DNA of 64,000 bases from Dolosigranulum pigrum ATCC 51524 (GTDB taxonomy: Bacteria; Bacillota; Bacilli; Lactobacillales; Carnobacteriaceae_A), in assembly GCF_000245815.1 (NCBI RefSeq), contig NZ_JH601103.1, positions 124,001 through 188,000 of the forward strand. The letters run 5' to 3'. The translations under genes and the position numbers were made by a program. Below are positions 56,193 to 64,000 of this stretch, piece after piece; position 1 is the stretch's first letter, and each line of letters starts with the position of its first letter. The notes under the pieces were generated by a model. The model made no database searches, was not told where the DNA came from, and saw nothing but the letters and a program-made list of their open reading frames with translations.

Positions 56193-56204
56193 TAATCCTC
56201 ATGG

Positions 56205-56554
56205 TTATCAACATTATCAACGAGTTTTCAGCTTGCTCTCGAGTTAACTTAGTCATAGTTCCTAAGTCAAACACCTAGACCACTTCACTTGTATTCGGCG
56301 TAGCGGTTATACGAATCGTCACACTCCTATCTTCAAGCTACTCAACTTTCTCTTTCGTGACAATGGTTTGATCGCGCTTATGTTGACTATTCCACCACTT
56401 GCTCGATACCTGTCGCTGAATCTGCCTTAAGCACGTGACTTGGTTGAGGTTCAAGATTCATTACTAGCCACAACACAATACCCACCATCACTGTTAACAC
56501 TAGCAACACACTACTTATAACATATAATAATATACTATGTTTTTTAGATTTCAT
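56205..56554 (-). pseudogene. Broken gene for a membrane-anchored protein
   Basis: An ATG at 56554 after GGGGGA opens a 55-codon frame with one membrane helix (SILLYVISSVLLVLTVMVGI) that stops at a TAG (56387). Coding-like sequence continues in the +1 frame (KWWNSQHKRDQTIVTKEKVE), then two in-frame TAG stops interrupt LEDRSVTIRITATPNTSEVV and VFDLGTMTKLTREQAENSL. Both TAGs could be former CAG codons. The gene was probably a small extracytoplasmic protein. A strong promoter is still present upstream. Family not recognised. Confidence 0.55.
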
Positions 56555-56645
56555 TATAGGGTCCCCCGTTTTATTCTAAAATATAAATTAGTTGTCGCTA
56601 CTCGCTTTTTAATTTGAATAGCTGTTAATGCCCCCTTTGATGAAA

Positions 56646-56674
56646 ATAATATGCTCTTTTAAAGTATCTGTCAA
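56646..56674 (-). promoter_or_regulatory. Near-consensus promoter upstream of the broken membrane gene
   Basis: TTGACA (56669-56674), 17-base spacer, TATTAT (56646-56651). The remaining sequence between 56555 and 56832 holds no gene. Confidence 0.7.
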
Positions 56675-56832
56675 TATTAAATTATGTTTAATATGTGATT
56701 TTTTAGAACAAACTGTTCCTATTTATGTTCCTATAATTTTTAACAGGAAAATCCATTAATTGATTGATATCGAGCATCGAAAATCGTAACAACTACTCTC
56801 TATTTTCTGTCTTCCAATGATTCGATCAGTGA

Positions 56833-57000
56833 CTAGAAAACTTTCAGCCCGTCCGTAAAGCCTAATACCTCTTCGACTGCCCGCTCCGGATGAGGCATCA
56901 TCCCTAACACATGGCCAGCTTCATTGACAATCCCAGCAATATCTGTCTTACTCCTATTCGGATTTTGTCCTGACTTGTAGCGGAATACAATTCGTCTTTT
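56833..57000 (-). pseudogene. purQ: C-terminal remnant of phosphoribosylformylglycinamidine synthase subunit PurQ
   Basis: About 55 codons ending at a TAG (56833-56835) encode RRIVFRYKSGQNPNRSKTD, IAGIVNEAGHVLGMMPHPER and AVEEVLGFTDGLKVF, the end of PurQ with its GMMPHPER motif. Upstream the sequence turns AT-rich and non-coding. It is not translatable as a gene and is a relic of the purine operon. Confidence 0.82.
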
Positions 57001-57185
57001 CAAGTATAATATGATATTTAAAAATAAAAATATTCGTTATTTAAATATATTTTTTTGTCCCTTTAAAAAATAAGTAACGGATCGCTCAATGATTACATAT
57101 TGCTCATAATGCTCCGTTTCCTTTACTTTTCACCTGCTTCAGTCTATAATAGCTATACTAAAATACTTAGAAAGAGGGAATTATT

Positions 57186-57461
57186 ATGTTGAAGAAAGTA
57201 TTGAAAGCAACATCTAAATCAGGTGGATTTGTTGGGGGATTATTAGCCGGAACAGTGGGGCTTAAAGTCCTAACAAGTAAAACTACGAAAAAGGTGGCTT
57301 CACACGCAGTAGCTCAATCATTAAGAGTAAAAGAATCAATTGATGATTCACTTTCAACAGCTAAGCAGCACTTAGATGATGTATATGAAGATGGTAAGGC
57401 GATTTATGCGGAAGAAAAAACGAAAGACATCTTAGCTGATCTCGAAGAAGAGGCAGAATAA
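57186..57461 (+). CDS. DUF6110-type small protein
   Basis: A 91-residue protein with a glycine-rich hydrophobic N-terminal segment (GGFVGGLLAGTVGLKVL), then a charged helical tail (ESIDDSLSTAKQHLDDVYEDG). Such proteins recur directly upstream of P-type ATPases in Lactobacillales, as here, with a one-base gap to the next start. Possibly a membrane-associated accessory; function unknown. The start ATG follows AGAGGG. A TATAAT-type promoter lies near 57147. Confidence 0.78.
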   Translation: MLKKVLKATSKSGGFVGGLLAGTVGLKVLTSKTTKKVASHAVAQSLRVKESIDDSLSTAKQHLDDVYEDGKAIYAEEKTKDILADLEEEAE

Positions 57462-57462
57462 C

Positions 57463-59535
57463 GTGGGGGCGCCACTAACAGTCCTTCACCAGAGTAAGAC
57501 ACGTATCCGATTAGGTGTTGCGTTCCCATTGAATGAAGCGTGCCATGACTATTTAACTGAGCTGTCTAAGCAGTTTAGTTCTATTCGTGCACTCCATTTT
57601 TATCAAACCAATAAGCAATTTGCGATTCAGTTCGATCGTCAACAATTAGATCAAGTGAAGGCTTACTTACAAGCCATTGATTGGGAGATACTTATGGCAA
57701 AGGTGCGCGATAATCCGATTGATCACGGGCCAGAGTCTGTCTACGATATTGTCTCCAATGCCCTATACTTTAAAGCACTTCGTATGGCCCTTCTCCCTAC
57801 ATCTTGGCGCCACGGACTTATCTTATTACGTGCCGTGCGCTTTGTGAAGGAAGCAATAAAATCTTTATTAACTGGCAAGCTGGATATGCATGTGCTGGAT
57901 GCTAGTGCCATCTTTGTGTCACTTCTATCCGGTGATTTCCGCTCAGCCGATACGATTATCTTCTTACTTAACTTAGGTGATCAATTGGAAGCCTGGTCAT
58001 ATGAAACATCGCTTGCTAATTTGGAACAAAGTTTGGCCAAGCAAGAGTTCCCCGTCTGGATCCAAACCGAAGAGGGCGAGCAACTAAAAGTTAACAGTAC
58101 AGAGATTTCGATTGGGTCACATATAATTTGTCAAGAAGGCGATGATATTCCTTTCGATGGTACAGTTATTCAAGGTGATGGCCATGTGAATGAAAGTTCG
58201 ATCACTGGAGAGGTCTTCCTAGTCCACAAACAAGCCGGTGATATCGTTCATTCTAATACCACATTGGAGAGCGGTGAACTTATTGTTGAAGTCACTAACA
58301 ACAAACCTAACGCTCGCATTAGTGACATGATCGAGTTAATCAAAACAGCGTCGACTCATCAATCCACTAATGCAACTGAACTCACCCAAAAAGCTGATAA
58401 CCTTGTGAAGTATAACTTCTTAGGGATGGCGCTCACATACCTTCTGACGCGATCAATTAGCAAAGCTCTTGTCTTCATTCTTGTAGATTATTCTTGTGCA
58501 CTAAAAATTTCGACCCCTATATCATATATATCAGCTATTAATGAAGGGGTCGAGCGAGGCATTGTTATTAAAGGATCCCGCTACTTAGAAGTGATGAATC
58601 AGATTGATACCTTCGTATTCGATAAAACGGGAACCTTAACGACGAGTATCCCGATGATTAATCGGATCGAACCGTTCTATGATTACAGCATTGAAGACGT
58701 TCTTCGTATCGGTGCTTGTCTAGAAGAGCATATCTATCACCCAATTGCCCAAGCCATCGTTCAAGAAGCCGATAATAATCACATTATTCACGAAGAATTC
58801 CATGGTAAGATTACTCATGTCGTCGCTAAAGGAATCATCTCTACCTACCAAGATAAGACGTTACTGATTGGTAGTAAGTCATTCATGGAAGAACATGATA
58901 TCCAATTTAATGCTAATCAACGTGAGATGATTACCACTTATGAAGATCAGTATAACCTGCTCTACTTAGCATACGGCGAACAACTTATTGCACTATTCTT
59001 CATCGACATGCCTTTACGTGAGAACACAACTGATGTACTGGAGCAACTGAAAGCATCTGGCAAATCTATTGTTCTACTCTCAGGTGATCATGCTGCTCGT
59101 GTAGCAAAATTAGACCAAAAAATTGGTTTTGATGCTACGTACAGTGAGGTCTACCCTGAAGATAAACACCGTATTATCCAAGAATTGCAAGCAGAAGGTC
59201 GATCAGTCTTCATGATTGGTGACGGCTTGAATGATTCCGCTGCTTTATCTCAAGCTGATATCGGAGCTGTATTCCAAGAAGGCTCTGACTTAGCACGACA
59301 AGCCAGTGACATCATTATAAAAACGGATGACTTACAATCCTTGCATACTTTAATAGACTTAAGTGATGGGGTCCAACAAAAAGTTCAGCGCAATATGACC
59401 CACACGTATACGATTAATTCGTCATTAATTGTGATGGGACTTTTAGATCTCCTCTCACCTAGTCTTCTCGCCACCCTGCATAACAGTGCTACTCTGTTAA
59501 TGATTACCCGCAGCTTCTTTAATGTACTAGATTAA
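57463..59535 (+). CDS. P1B-type metal-transporting ATPase with SCA membrane motif
   Basis: A 690-residue P-type ATPase. The N-terminus (1-75) resembles an HMA fold without CxxC. The actuator motif is SSITGEV near residue 245, the phosphorylation motif VFDKTGTLT near residue 385, the HP-type locus EEHIYHPIAQAI near residue 425, and the hinge MIGDGLNDSAALSQA near residue 585. The metal-binding membrane helix reads YSCALKISTP, with SCA instead of the CPC or SPC of known copper, zinc or cobalt pumps. The start is GTG, one base after the DUF6110 stop. The cargo cannot be assigned; manganese, iron or zinc are all conceivable. Confidence 0.88.
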   Translation: MGAPLTVLHQSKTRIRLGVAFPLNEACHDYLTELSKQFSSIRALHFYQTNKQFAIQFDRQQLDQVKAYLQAIDWEILMAKVRDNPIDHGPESVYDIVSNALYFKALRMALLPTSWRHGLILLRAVRFVKEAIKSLLTGKLDMHVLDASAIFVSLLSGDFRSADTIIFLLNLGDQLEAWSYETSLANLEQSLAKQEFPVWIQTEEGEQLKVNSTEISIGSHIICQEGDDIPFDGTVIQGDGHVNESSITGEVFLVHKQAGDIVHSNTTLESGELIVEVTNNKPNARISDMIELIKTASTHQSTNATELTQKADNLVKYNFLGMALTYLLTRSISKALVFILVDYSCALKISTPISYISAINEGVERGIVIKGSRYLEVMNQIDTFVFDKTGTLTTSIPMINRIEPFYDYSIEDVLRIGACLEEHIYHPIAQAIVQEADNNHIIHEEFHGKITHVVAKGIISTYQDKTLLIGSKSFMEEHDIQFNANQREMITTYEDQYNLLYLAYGEQLIALFFIDMPLRENTTDVLEQLKASGKSIVLLSGDHAARVAKLDQKIGFDATYSEVYPEDKHRIIQELQAEGRSVFMIGDGLNDSAALSQADIGAVFQEGSDLARQASDIIIKTDDLQSLHTLIDLSDGVQQKVQRNMTHTYTINSSLIVMGLLDLLSPSLLATLHNSATLLMITRSFFNVLD

Positions 59536-59562
59536 CAACTCATTAGCAGTAGCACACACTTA

Positions 59563-59601
59563 AAAAAGGACAAGCACGCTGTTGGCGTGCTTGTCCTTTT
59601 T
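59563..59601. terminator. Bidirectional terminator
   Basis: A 17-bp perfect stem (AAAAAGGACAAGCACGC and its complement) with a five-base loop; T-runs exist on both strands. It serves the ATPase gene and fba. Confidence 0.95.
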
Positions 59602-59626
59602 GTTATTATTTAGTTGGTTTATTCGA

Positions 59627-60481
59627 TTAACCTTGTCCTGCAGAACCGAAGATTTCCATGTTTTTAATAGTTGCTTTCGTAATATCTTCTTTTCCTGGTC
59701 CAATAATCTTACGTGGATCGTACTGGTCAGGGTTGTTAGCGATCACTTCACGTGTTTTCTTCGCCCAAACTTGTTGAAGCTCAGTATTTACGTTAATTTT
59801 ACTGTGACCGTACTCGATTGCTTTTTTGATTTGGTGCTCAGGAATACCTGATCCACCGTGAAGTACAAGTGGTGCACCTGTTAACTCAGAGATTTCTTTC
59901 ATCTCATCAAACCCTAACTTCGGCTCGCCATCATAATCACCGTGAACAGATCCAAGCGCTGCAGCTAATGCATCAATCTTCGCTTCTTCTACAATTCGCT
60001 TACACTCTTCTGGGTCAGCATAAATAACGCCACCTGTCACACCATCTTCAGTTCCTCCGACAGAACCGATTTCTGCTTCAACCGATGCCCCTTTAGAATG
60101 CGCATATTCAACAACTTCACGTGTGTTGGCAATATTTTCTTCAATTGGGAATTTTGAGTTATCAATCATAACACTCGTAAATCCAGCGTCAATCGCTGCA
60201 CGACATGATTCTAGAGATGAACCGTGATCTAAGTGAATTGCAACTGGTTGAGAGATGTTACGCTCTTCTAATTGACCTTTCACCATACCTACGACTGCTT
60301 TGAAACCACCCATGTACTTCGCTGCACCTTCTGATACACCTAAGATGGCTGGTGAGTTAGCCTCTTCAACCGCGTCTAAGATCGCTTGTGTCCACTCTAA
60401 GTTATTAATGTTAAACTGCCCAACAGCGTATCCACCCTCGAGCGCCTTGTTCAACATATCTGTCATATTTACTAAACCCAT
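59627..60481 (-). CDS. fba: Class II fructose-bisphosphate aldolase
   Basis: Glycolytic cleavage of fructose 1,6-bisphosphate. The 284 residues carry IHLDHGSSLESC near residue 82 (zinc and catalytic Asp), VEAEIGSVGGTEDGV near residue 132, LGSVHGDYDGEPKL near residue 178, and LVLHGGSGIPE near residue 206. The GGTEDG loop identifies it as the true Fba, unlike the paralog at 36964-37809. The start follows AGGAGG by ten bases; an extended -10 (TGC-TATAAT) lies near 60534. Monocistronic. Confidence 0.96.
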   Translation of the reverse strand: MGLVNMTDMLNKALEGGYAVGQFNINNLEWTQAILDAVEEANSPAILGVSEGAAKYMGGFKAVVGMVKGQLEERNISQPVAIHLDHGSSLESCRAAIDAGFTSVMIDNSKFPIEENIANTREVVEYAHSKGASVEAEIGSVGGTEDGVTGGVIYADPEECKRIVEEAKIDALAAALGSVHGDYDGEPKLGFDEMKEISELTGAPLVLHGGSGIPEHQIKKAIEYGHSKINVNTELQQVWAKKTREVIANNPDQYDPRKIIGPGKEDITKATIKNMEIFGSAGQG

Positions 60482-60559
60482 TCTATCTGTTCCTCCTATA
60501 ATTAATCTTTCTTCATTCTTAACTTACACCCCTATTATAGCACAATACCTCTATTTTAC

Positions 60560-60837
60560 TAAACAAAATACCTTGAAACCCCACAGACGCTAGTGTTTCC
60601 TACTGTGTCAAAACTTAAACCGTATACAATTCAACAGAACGTCTCTTTCTGGTATGAACCGAATTAAATATTGCTTGTCCGACGGGCTCAAATCACTTCA
60701 TACTCTCTTCAGATAGATAGAATTTTTAGTCCCTCACTGCTCGATCATCCCCGAATTTATCAGCAATAAAAAATCAGTGGCGCTTGTCTCCCTAATTGAT
60801 GAATTGTATTAAGATATCATATTTTTTCAGAAAAGTA
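60560..60837. other. Intergenic region without a gene
   Basis: No credible open frame or RNA element was seen between the fba promoter and the T-box promoter. Confidence 0.5.
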
Positions 60838-60866
60838 TTGACTTATCATTAAAATTAAATTATGAT
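60838..60866 (+). promoter_or_regulatory. Promoter of the T-box transcript
   Basis: TTGACT (60838-60843), 17-base spacer, TATGAT (60861-60866). Confidence 0.75.
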
Positions 60867-60872
60867 AATTCC

Positions 60873-61106
60873 AATAAGCGATGAGTGGACGATCTGGCCC
60901 GATTTTCAGAGAGTTAACGGTGGTGGAAGTTAACGTAGGTACCAAGCACACCCACGAGCTATATTATTAAAAATAATATCGTCTGCTCTGCGTTACGGAG
61001 CCGTGATGGCAGATCTTAAACTGCCTATCATACTGAGGCATTTTTTGCAAAGTAAGGTGGAACCACGTCTACAGCGTCCTTTCAATGAGAGAGGACGCTT
61101 TTTGTC
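60873..61106 (+). promoter_or_regulatory. T-box riboswitch leader of the YuiF-like gene
   Basis: The antiterminator core AAGGTGGAACCACG (61054-61067) is followed by a terminator stem AGCGTCCT/AGGACGCT with TTTTTG. Stem I shows the AGAGAG bulge and a GTTAAC-GGTGGTGGAA-GTTAAC apical hairpin. A kink-turn (AGC-GATGA-GTGG with CCAC-GA-GCT) closes the base. In the specifier loop the best triplet is CAC (His) at about 60957-60959, followed by A. However, the bulge sequence TGGA predicts a U discriminator, which is unusual for tRNA-His, so the amino acid is not settled. Confidence 0.88.
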
Positions 61107-61165
61107 TTTCTTTCAGTCGGCTTCGGACAACTAGCAGGTGATTCATTGTATAAGGAGAGGTTTAT

Positions 61166-62467
61166 ATGTTAAATCCGGTATTAATTTCAGTCGTAACGGT
61201 CATTATTTTGTCACTCTTGCGACTAAATGTGTTGTTAAGTTTAATTATTGGTGGACTGGTTGGCGGTTTACTGGCGGGAATGTCTGTCGAAGGGGTCATG
61301 ACGATCTTGGTAGAAGGAATGGGCGGCAATGCAGCGACAGCTTTGGATTATATTTTACTCGGGGCGCTGGCCGCTGCTATTAGCCAATCGGGAGTGGCTA
61401 CCTTACTGGCACATCATCTAGCTAAGAAGATCGGTCAACATACGACGTGGCTTATCTTAGGAATTGCCTTATTCAGTATGCTCTCACAAAACGTGATCCC
61501 CGTGCATATTGCCTTTATTCCCATCTTAATCCCTCCACTGCTGCCTGTCTTCAATATGCTTAAGATTGACCGGCGTGCGATTGCATCGGCCTTAACCTTT
61601 GGCTTGCAGACCCCTTATATATCAATTCCGATTGGGTTCGGCTTAATTTTTCACAATATTATAAAAGAGGAATTGACGGCAAGTGGTCTGTCGGTGACCA
61701 ATAGCCAAATTGCTGGTGTGATGTGGATCCCGGGGGTCGCTATGCTAATCGGCTTACTGATTGCCATCTTCATCTCCTACAAGAAGTCACGAATATATGA
61801 ATACTCAGAAGTTTCTGTAAATAAAGAGCAATCCGAAGATGTCACCTGGTCGCGCCGTCACTTGATCGTCTTAATCGGAGCCATGAGTGCCTTAATCATT
61901 CAAATCTTATATAGTTCCTTAGCGTTAGGTGCTATAATTGGTCTCGGTATTATGTTATTAGGACAAACGTTTCGCTTCGATCAATTAGATCACTTGTTAA
62001 ATAACGGTATTACCTCAATGGGATACATTGCCTTTGTAATGCTGGTAGCAGCTGGTTATGGCAATATTATGCGTGAGACGGGTGGAGTAGAACAACTTGT
62101 CCAGTCTCTATCTTCCCTTGTTGGCGACAATCAATTACTCGGTGCATTCGGCATGCTTGTGGTTGGTTTGTTTATTACAATAGGAATTGGAACGAGTTTT
62201 GGGACGATTCCTATTATTGCCACTATTTATGTCCCCTTAGCACAACAACTTGGCTTCACTCCTACTGCAACGATTCTATTGGTCGGGGTGGCGGCAGCAT
62301 TAGGCGATGCCGGTTCGCCCGCGTCTGATAGTACACTGGGGCCAACTGCTGGTCTTAATATCGATGGTCAGCATGATCACATTAGAGATACCTGTCTGCC
62401 TACCTTCTTACACTACAATATTCCGCTCATTTTAATCGGAACACTGGCAGCCTTGTTGATAGGATAG
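61166..62467 (+). CDS. YuiF-like transporter of the Na+/H+ antiporter (NhaC-like) family
   Basis: A membrane transporter of 433 residues with about 11 helices. It closely follows B. subtilis YuiF as I recall it: LLRLNVLLSLIIGGLVGGL at the start, SQNVIPVHIAFIPILIPPLL near residue 108, and GDAGSPASDSTLGPTAGLN near the end. Genome surveys of T-boxes have proposed YuiF-type proteins to be amino acid (histidine) importers rather than sodium/proton antiporters. The T-box directly upstream supports amino-acid transport here. The start follows AAGGAGAGG. Confidence 0.88.
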   Translation: MLNPVLISVVTVIILSLLRLNVLLSLIIGGLVGGLLAGMSVEGVMTILVEGMGGNAATALDYILLGALAAAISQSGVATLLAHHLAKKIGQHTTWLILGIALFSMLSQNVIPVHIAFIPILIPPLLPVFNMLKIDRRAIASALTFGLQTPYISIPIGFGLIFHNIIKEELTASGLSVTNSQIAGVMWIPGVAMLIGLLIAIFISYKKSRIYEYSEVSVNKEQSEDVTWSRRHLIVLIGAMSALIIQILYSSLALGAIIGLGIMLLGQTFRFDQLDHLLNNGITSMGYIAFVMLVAAGYGNIMRETGGVEQLVQSLSSLVGDNQLLGAFGMLVVGLFITIGIGTSFGTIPIIATIYVPLAQQLGFTPTATILLVGVAAALGDAGSPASDSTLGPTAGLNIDGQHDHIRDTCLPTFLHYNIPLILIGTLAALLIG

Positions 62468-62500
62468 CTAGGTCACGATTGCAGAGTTGATTATTAGTAA

Positions 62501-62537
62501 AAAGAGCTCCCCCGTATGCTAGGTGGGGAAGCTCTTT
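62501..62537. terminator. Bidirectional terminator between the YuiF-like gene and pyrG
   Basis: AAAGAGCT-CCCC pairs with GGGG-AGCTCTTT. The minus-strand side continues TTTTTACT, the plus side TTTAGTTGATT. Confidence 0.88.
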
Positions 62538-62547
62538 AGTTGATTGA

Positions 62548-64000
62548 TTATTTAGCGTTTGCTTGTGCGACTTCGATAAATTTGTCAAAGAGGGGTTGTG
62601 GGCGTTCTGGCCGGGAGATAAATTCAGGATGGAATTGACTCGCAACGTAGAATGGATGATCCGATAGCTCGATGATTTCGACTAATTTATTATCCGGTGA
62701 CACACCCGAGAAGACCAGTCCTGCTTCTGATAAGATATCGCGGTATTCATTATTGAACTCATAACGGTGACGGTGACGTTCTTCGACTAAGTTTTGACCG
62801 TATGCTTCATGAGCCTTTGTACCGTTCTCTACTTTACATGGATAGAGACCGAGACGCTGGGTTCCTCCCATATCTTGAATATCAGCTTGATCTGCCATTA
62901 AGTCGATAATATTGTGTTCAACTTGTGGATCCACTTCAGCTGTGTGTGCCCCATCTAAGCCGACTACATTACGGGCAAACTCGATTGCTGCCAGTTGCAT
63001 GCCGAGACAGATACCTAAGAATGGTATATTATGTTCGCGAACATATTTAATGGCTTCTAGTTTTCCATCAAGGCCACGTTCACCGAATCCACCAGGGACG
63101 ACAATACCATCACATTGTTTAATTTGATCGATAATGGCATCAGTCGAGTCTTTCTCCGCATTAATCCATGTGATCTGAACGTCAGTATCATGTTTATATC
63201 CGGCATGTTTTAGCGCTTCAGTCACAGAGATATACGCATCCGGTAATTCAACATATTTACCGACAATTCCAATCGTCGTCTGTCCACTTAAGTTCTGGAC
63301 GCGCTGTTCTAAATCTTTCCACGCACTCATATCTGCTTCAGGCACGTCCAATCCTAAATAGTCCACAACAATTTGGTCTAGTCCCTGTTCTTGTAAACGC
63401 AGTGGCACGGAATAAAGCGTATCAACATCAAGAGATTCAATGACTGCACTTTTGTCCACATCGGTAAACAAGGCAATTTTCTCTTTGATACTCTCGTCAA
63501 GTGGACGCTCAGAGCGCGCAATTAAGACATTAGGCTGAATACCGAGACTGCGCAATTCTTTCACACTGTGCTGAGTCGGTTTCGTCTTCATCTCACCTGC
63601 TGCAGCTAGATAGGGAATCAAGGTTGCATGTAAATACATCACATTTCCTGCTCCAACGTCACTCTTCATCTGACGGAGCGCTTCTAAGAACGGCAACGAC
63701 TCAATATCTCCAACCGTTCCACCCACTTCCGTAATAATGACATCGGAATCGGTCGTCTCCGCTGCTCGCATAATTTTTTCTTTAATCATATCCGTGATGT
63801 GCGGGATGACTTGAACGGTCTTACCGAGATAGTCTCCTTTACGTTCCTTATTCAACACTTCGGAATACACTTTTCCGGTTGTGACGTTTGAGTATTGATT
63901 CAAGTTAATATCAATGAAACGCTCATAGTGGCCTAAATCTAAGTCCGTCTCCGCCCCATCATCCGTCACGAAAACTTCTCCATGCTGGTACGGACTCATC
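62548..64000 (-). CDS. pyrG: CTP synthase, partial (N-terminus beyond window end)
   Basis: Aminates UTP to CTP with glutamine. The visible 483 residues begin at MSPYQHGEVFVTDDGAETDL, which in complete enzymes is residue 50 or so, so about 50 N-terminal residues including the P-loop are outside the window. The synthase part has EVGGTVGDIESLPFLEALRQ. The glutaminase domain has GGFGERG, the catalytic cysteine in FLGICLGMQLA, and the His/Glu pair in ASQFHPEF. Confidence 0.97.
   Translation of the reverse strand, partial: MSPYQHGEVFVTDDGAETDLDLGHYERFIDINLNQYSNVTTGKVYSEVLNKERKGDYLGKTVQVIPHITDMIKEKIMRAAETTDSDVIITEVGGTVGDIESLPFLEALRQMKSDVGAGNVMYLHATLIPYLAAAGEMKTKPTQHSVKELRSLGIQPNVLIARSERPLDESIKEKIALFTDVDKSAVIESLDVDTLYSVPLRLQEQGLDQIVVDYLGLDVPEADMSAWKDLEQRVQNLSGQTTIGIVGKYVELPDAYISVTEALKHAGYKHDTDVQITWINAEKDSTDAIIDQIKQCDGIVVPGGFGERGLDGKLEAIKYVREHNIPFLGICLGMQLAAIEFARNVVGLDGAHTAEVDPQVEHNIIDLMADQADIQDMGGTQRLGLYPCKVENGTKAHEAYGQNLVEERHRHRYEFNNEYRDILSEAGLVFSGVSPDNKLVEIIELSDHPFYVASQFHPEFISRPERPQPLFDKFIEVAQANAK

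Overview
The window looks like a chromosomal segment of a low-GC, fermentative Gram-positive of the order Lactobacillales. The signs are strong AGGAGG ribosome sites, sigma-A promoters of the TTGACA-17-TATAAT type, type-B L31, an AdcABC zinc transporter, a streptococcal-order arginine deiminase operon, and a 16S-tRNA-Ala-23S-5S-tRNA-Asn operon. The family (Aerococcaceae or Carnobacteriaceae would fit) is a guess from general style. No phage, transposase, integrase or CRISPR array was seen.

Layout. 1-2.8 kb: metG (cut by the window start), luxS and an ECF S-component, all on the minus strand. 3-8.5 kb: a complete rRNA operon on the minus strand with two near-consensus promoters. 8.5-13.4 kb: a TrmR-like methyltransferase, a CBS/ACT regulator, then ddl-murF-acpS and a lone mazF. 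13.6-18.9 kb: a lacZ-galM-galK operon with a cre-like site. 19-22 kb: murA-rho-rpmE. 22.2-30.4 kb, plus strand: an RclA/Har-type flavoprotein disulfide reductase, two tandem peptide-binding lipoproteins, a NanA-like sialidase without signal peptide, and a HAD phosphatase. 30.5-33.5 kb: a 6-phospho-beta-glucosidase with its PTS EIICB. 33.6-38.9 kb: a galactitol-type PTS with a YjbQ protein, an archaeal-type triosephosphate isomerase, a class II aldolase and a divergent SorC regulator, a coherent sugar pathway with unknown substrate. 39-42 kb: PanE-like reductase with an orphan EIIC-like membrane protein, and a nucleoside hydrolase with a probable C-terminal frameshift. 42.2-45.5 kb: zinc importer adcA/adcC/adcB with a Zur-like box, then veg. 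45.6-55 kb: arginine deiminase locus arcA-arcB-arcD-arcT-arcC followed by an ArgRS paralog without HIGH and KMSKS motifs, a stand-alone B3/4 domain protein and a Crp/Fnr regulator. 55.1-57 kb: small genes and a decayed region carrying C-terminal remnants of purL and purQ with another broken gene between them. 57.2-62.5 kb: DUF6110 protein plus P1B-type ATPase with an SCA motif, fba, and a T-box controlling a YuiF-like transporter. 62.5-64 kb: pyrG, cut by the window end.

Together the genes describe a carbohydrate- and arginine-fermenting host-associated lifestyle: sialic acid release, beta-galactoside and beta-glucoside use, peptide uptake, ATP and ammonia from arginine, and zinc scavenging. 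cre-like sites before lacZ, the unknown PTS operon and arcA point to shared carbon catabolite control. The most unusual parts are the degenerate ArgRS in the arginine locus, the unassigned PTS/TIM/aldolase/YjbQ pathway, the Ig-like insertion in AdcA and the purine-gene graveyard. All calls rest on reading the sequence and recalled family knowledge; no searches were run.
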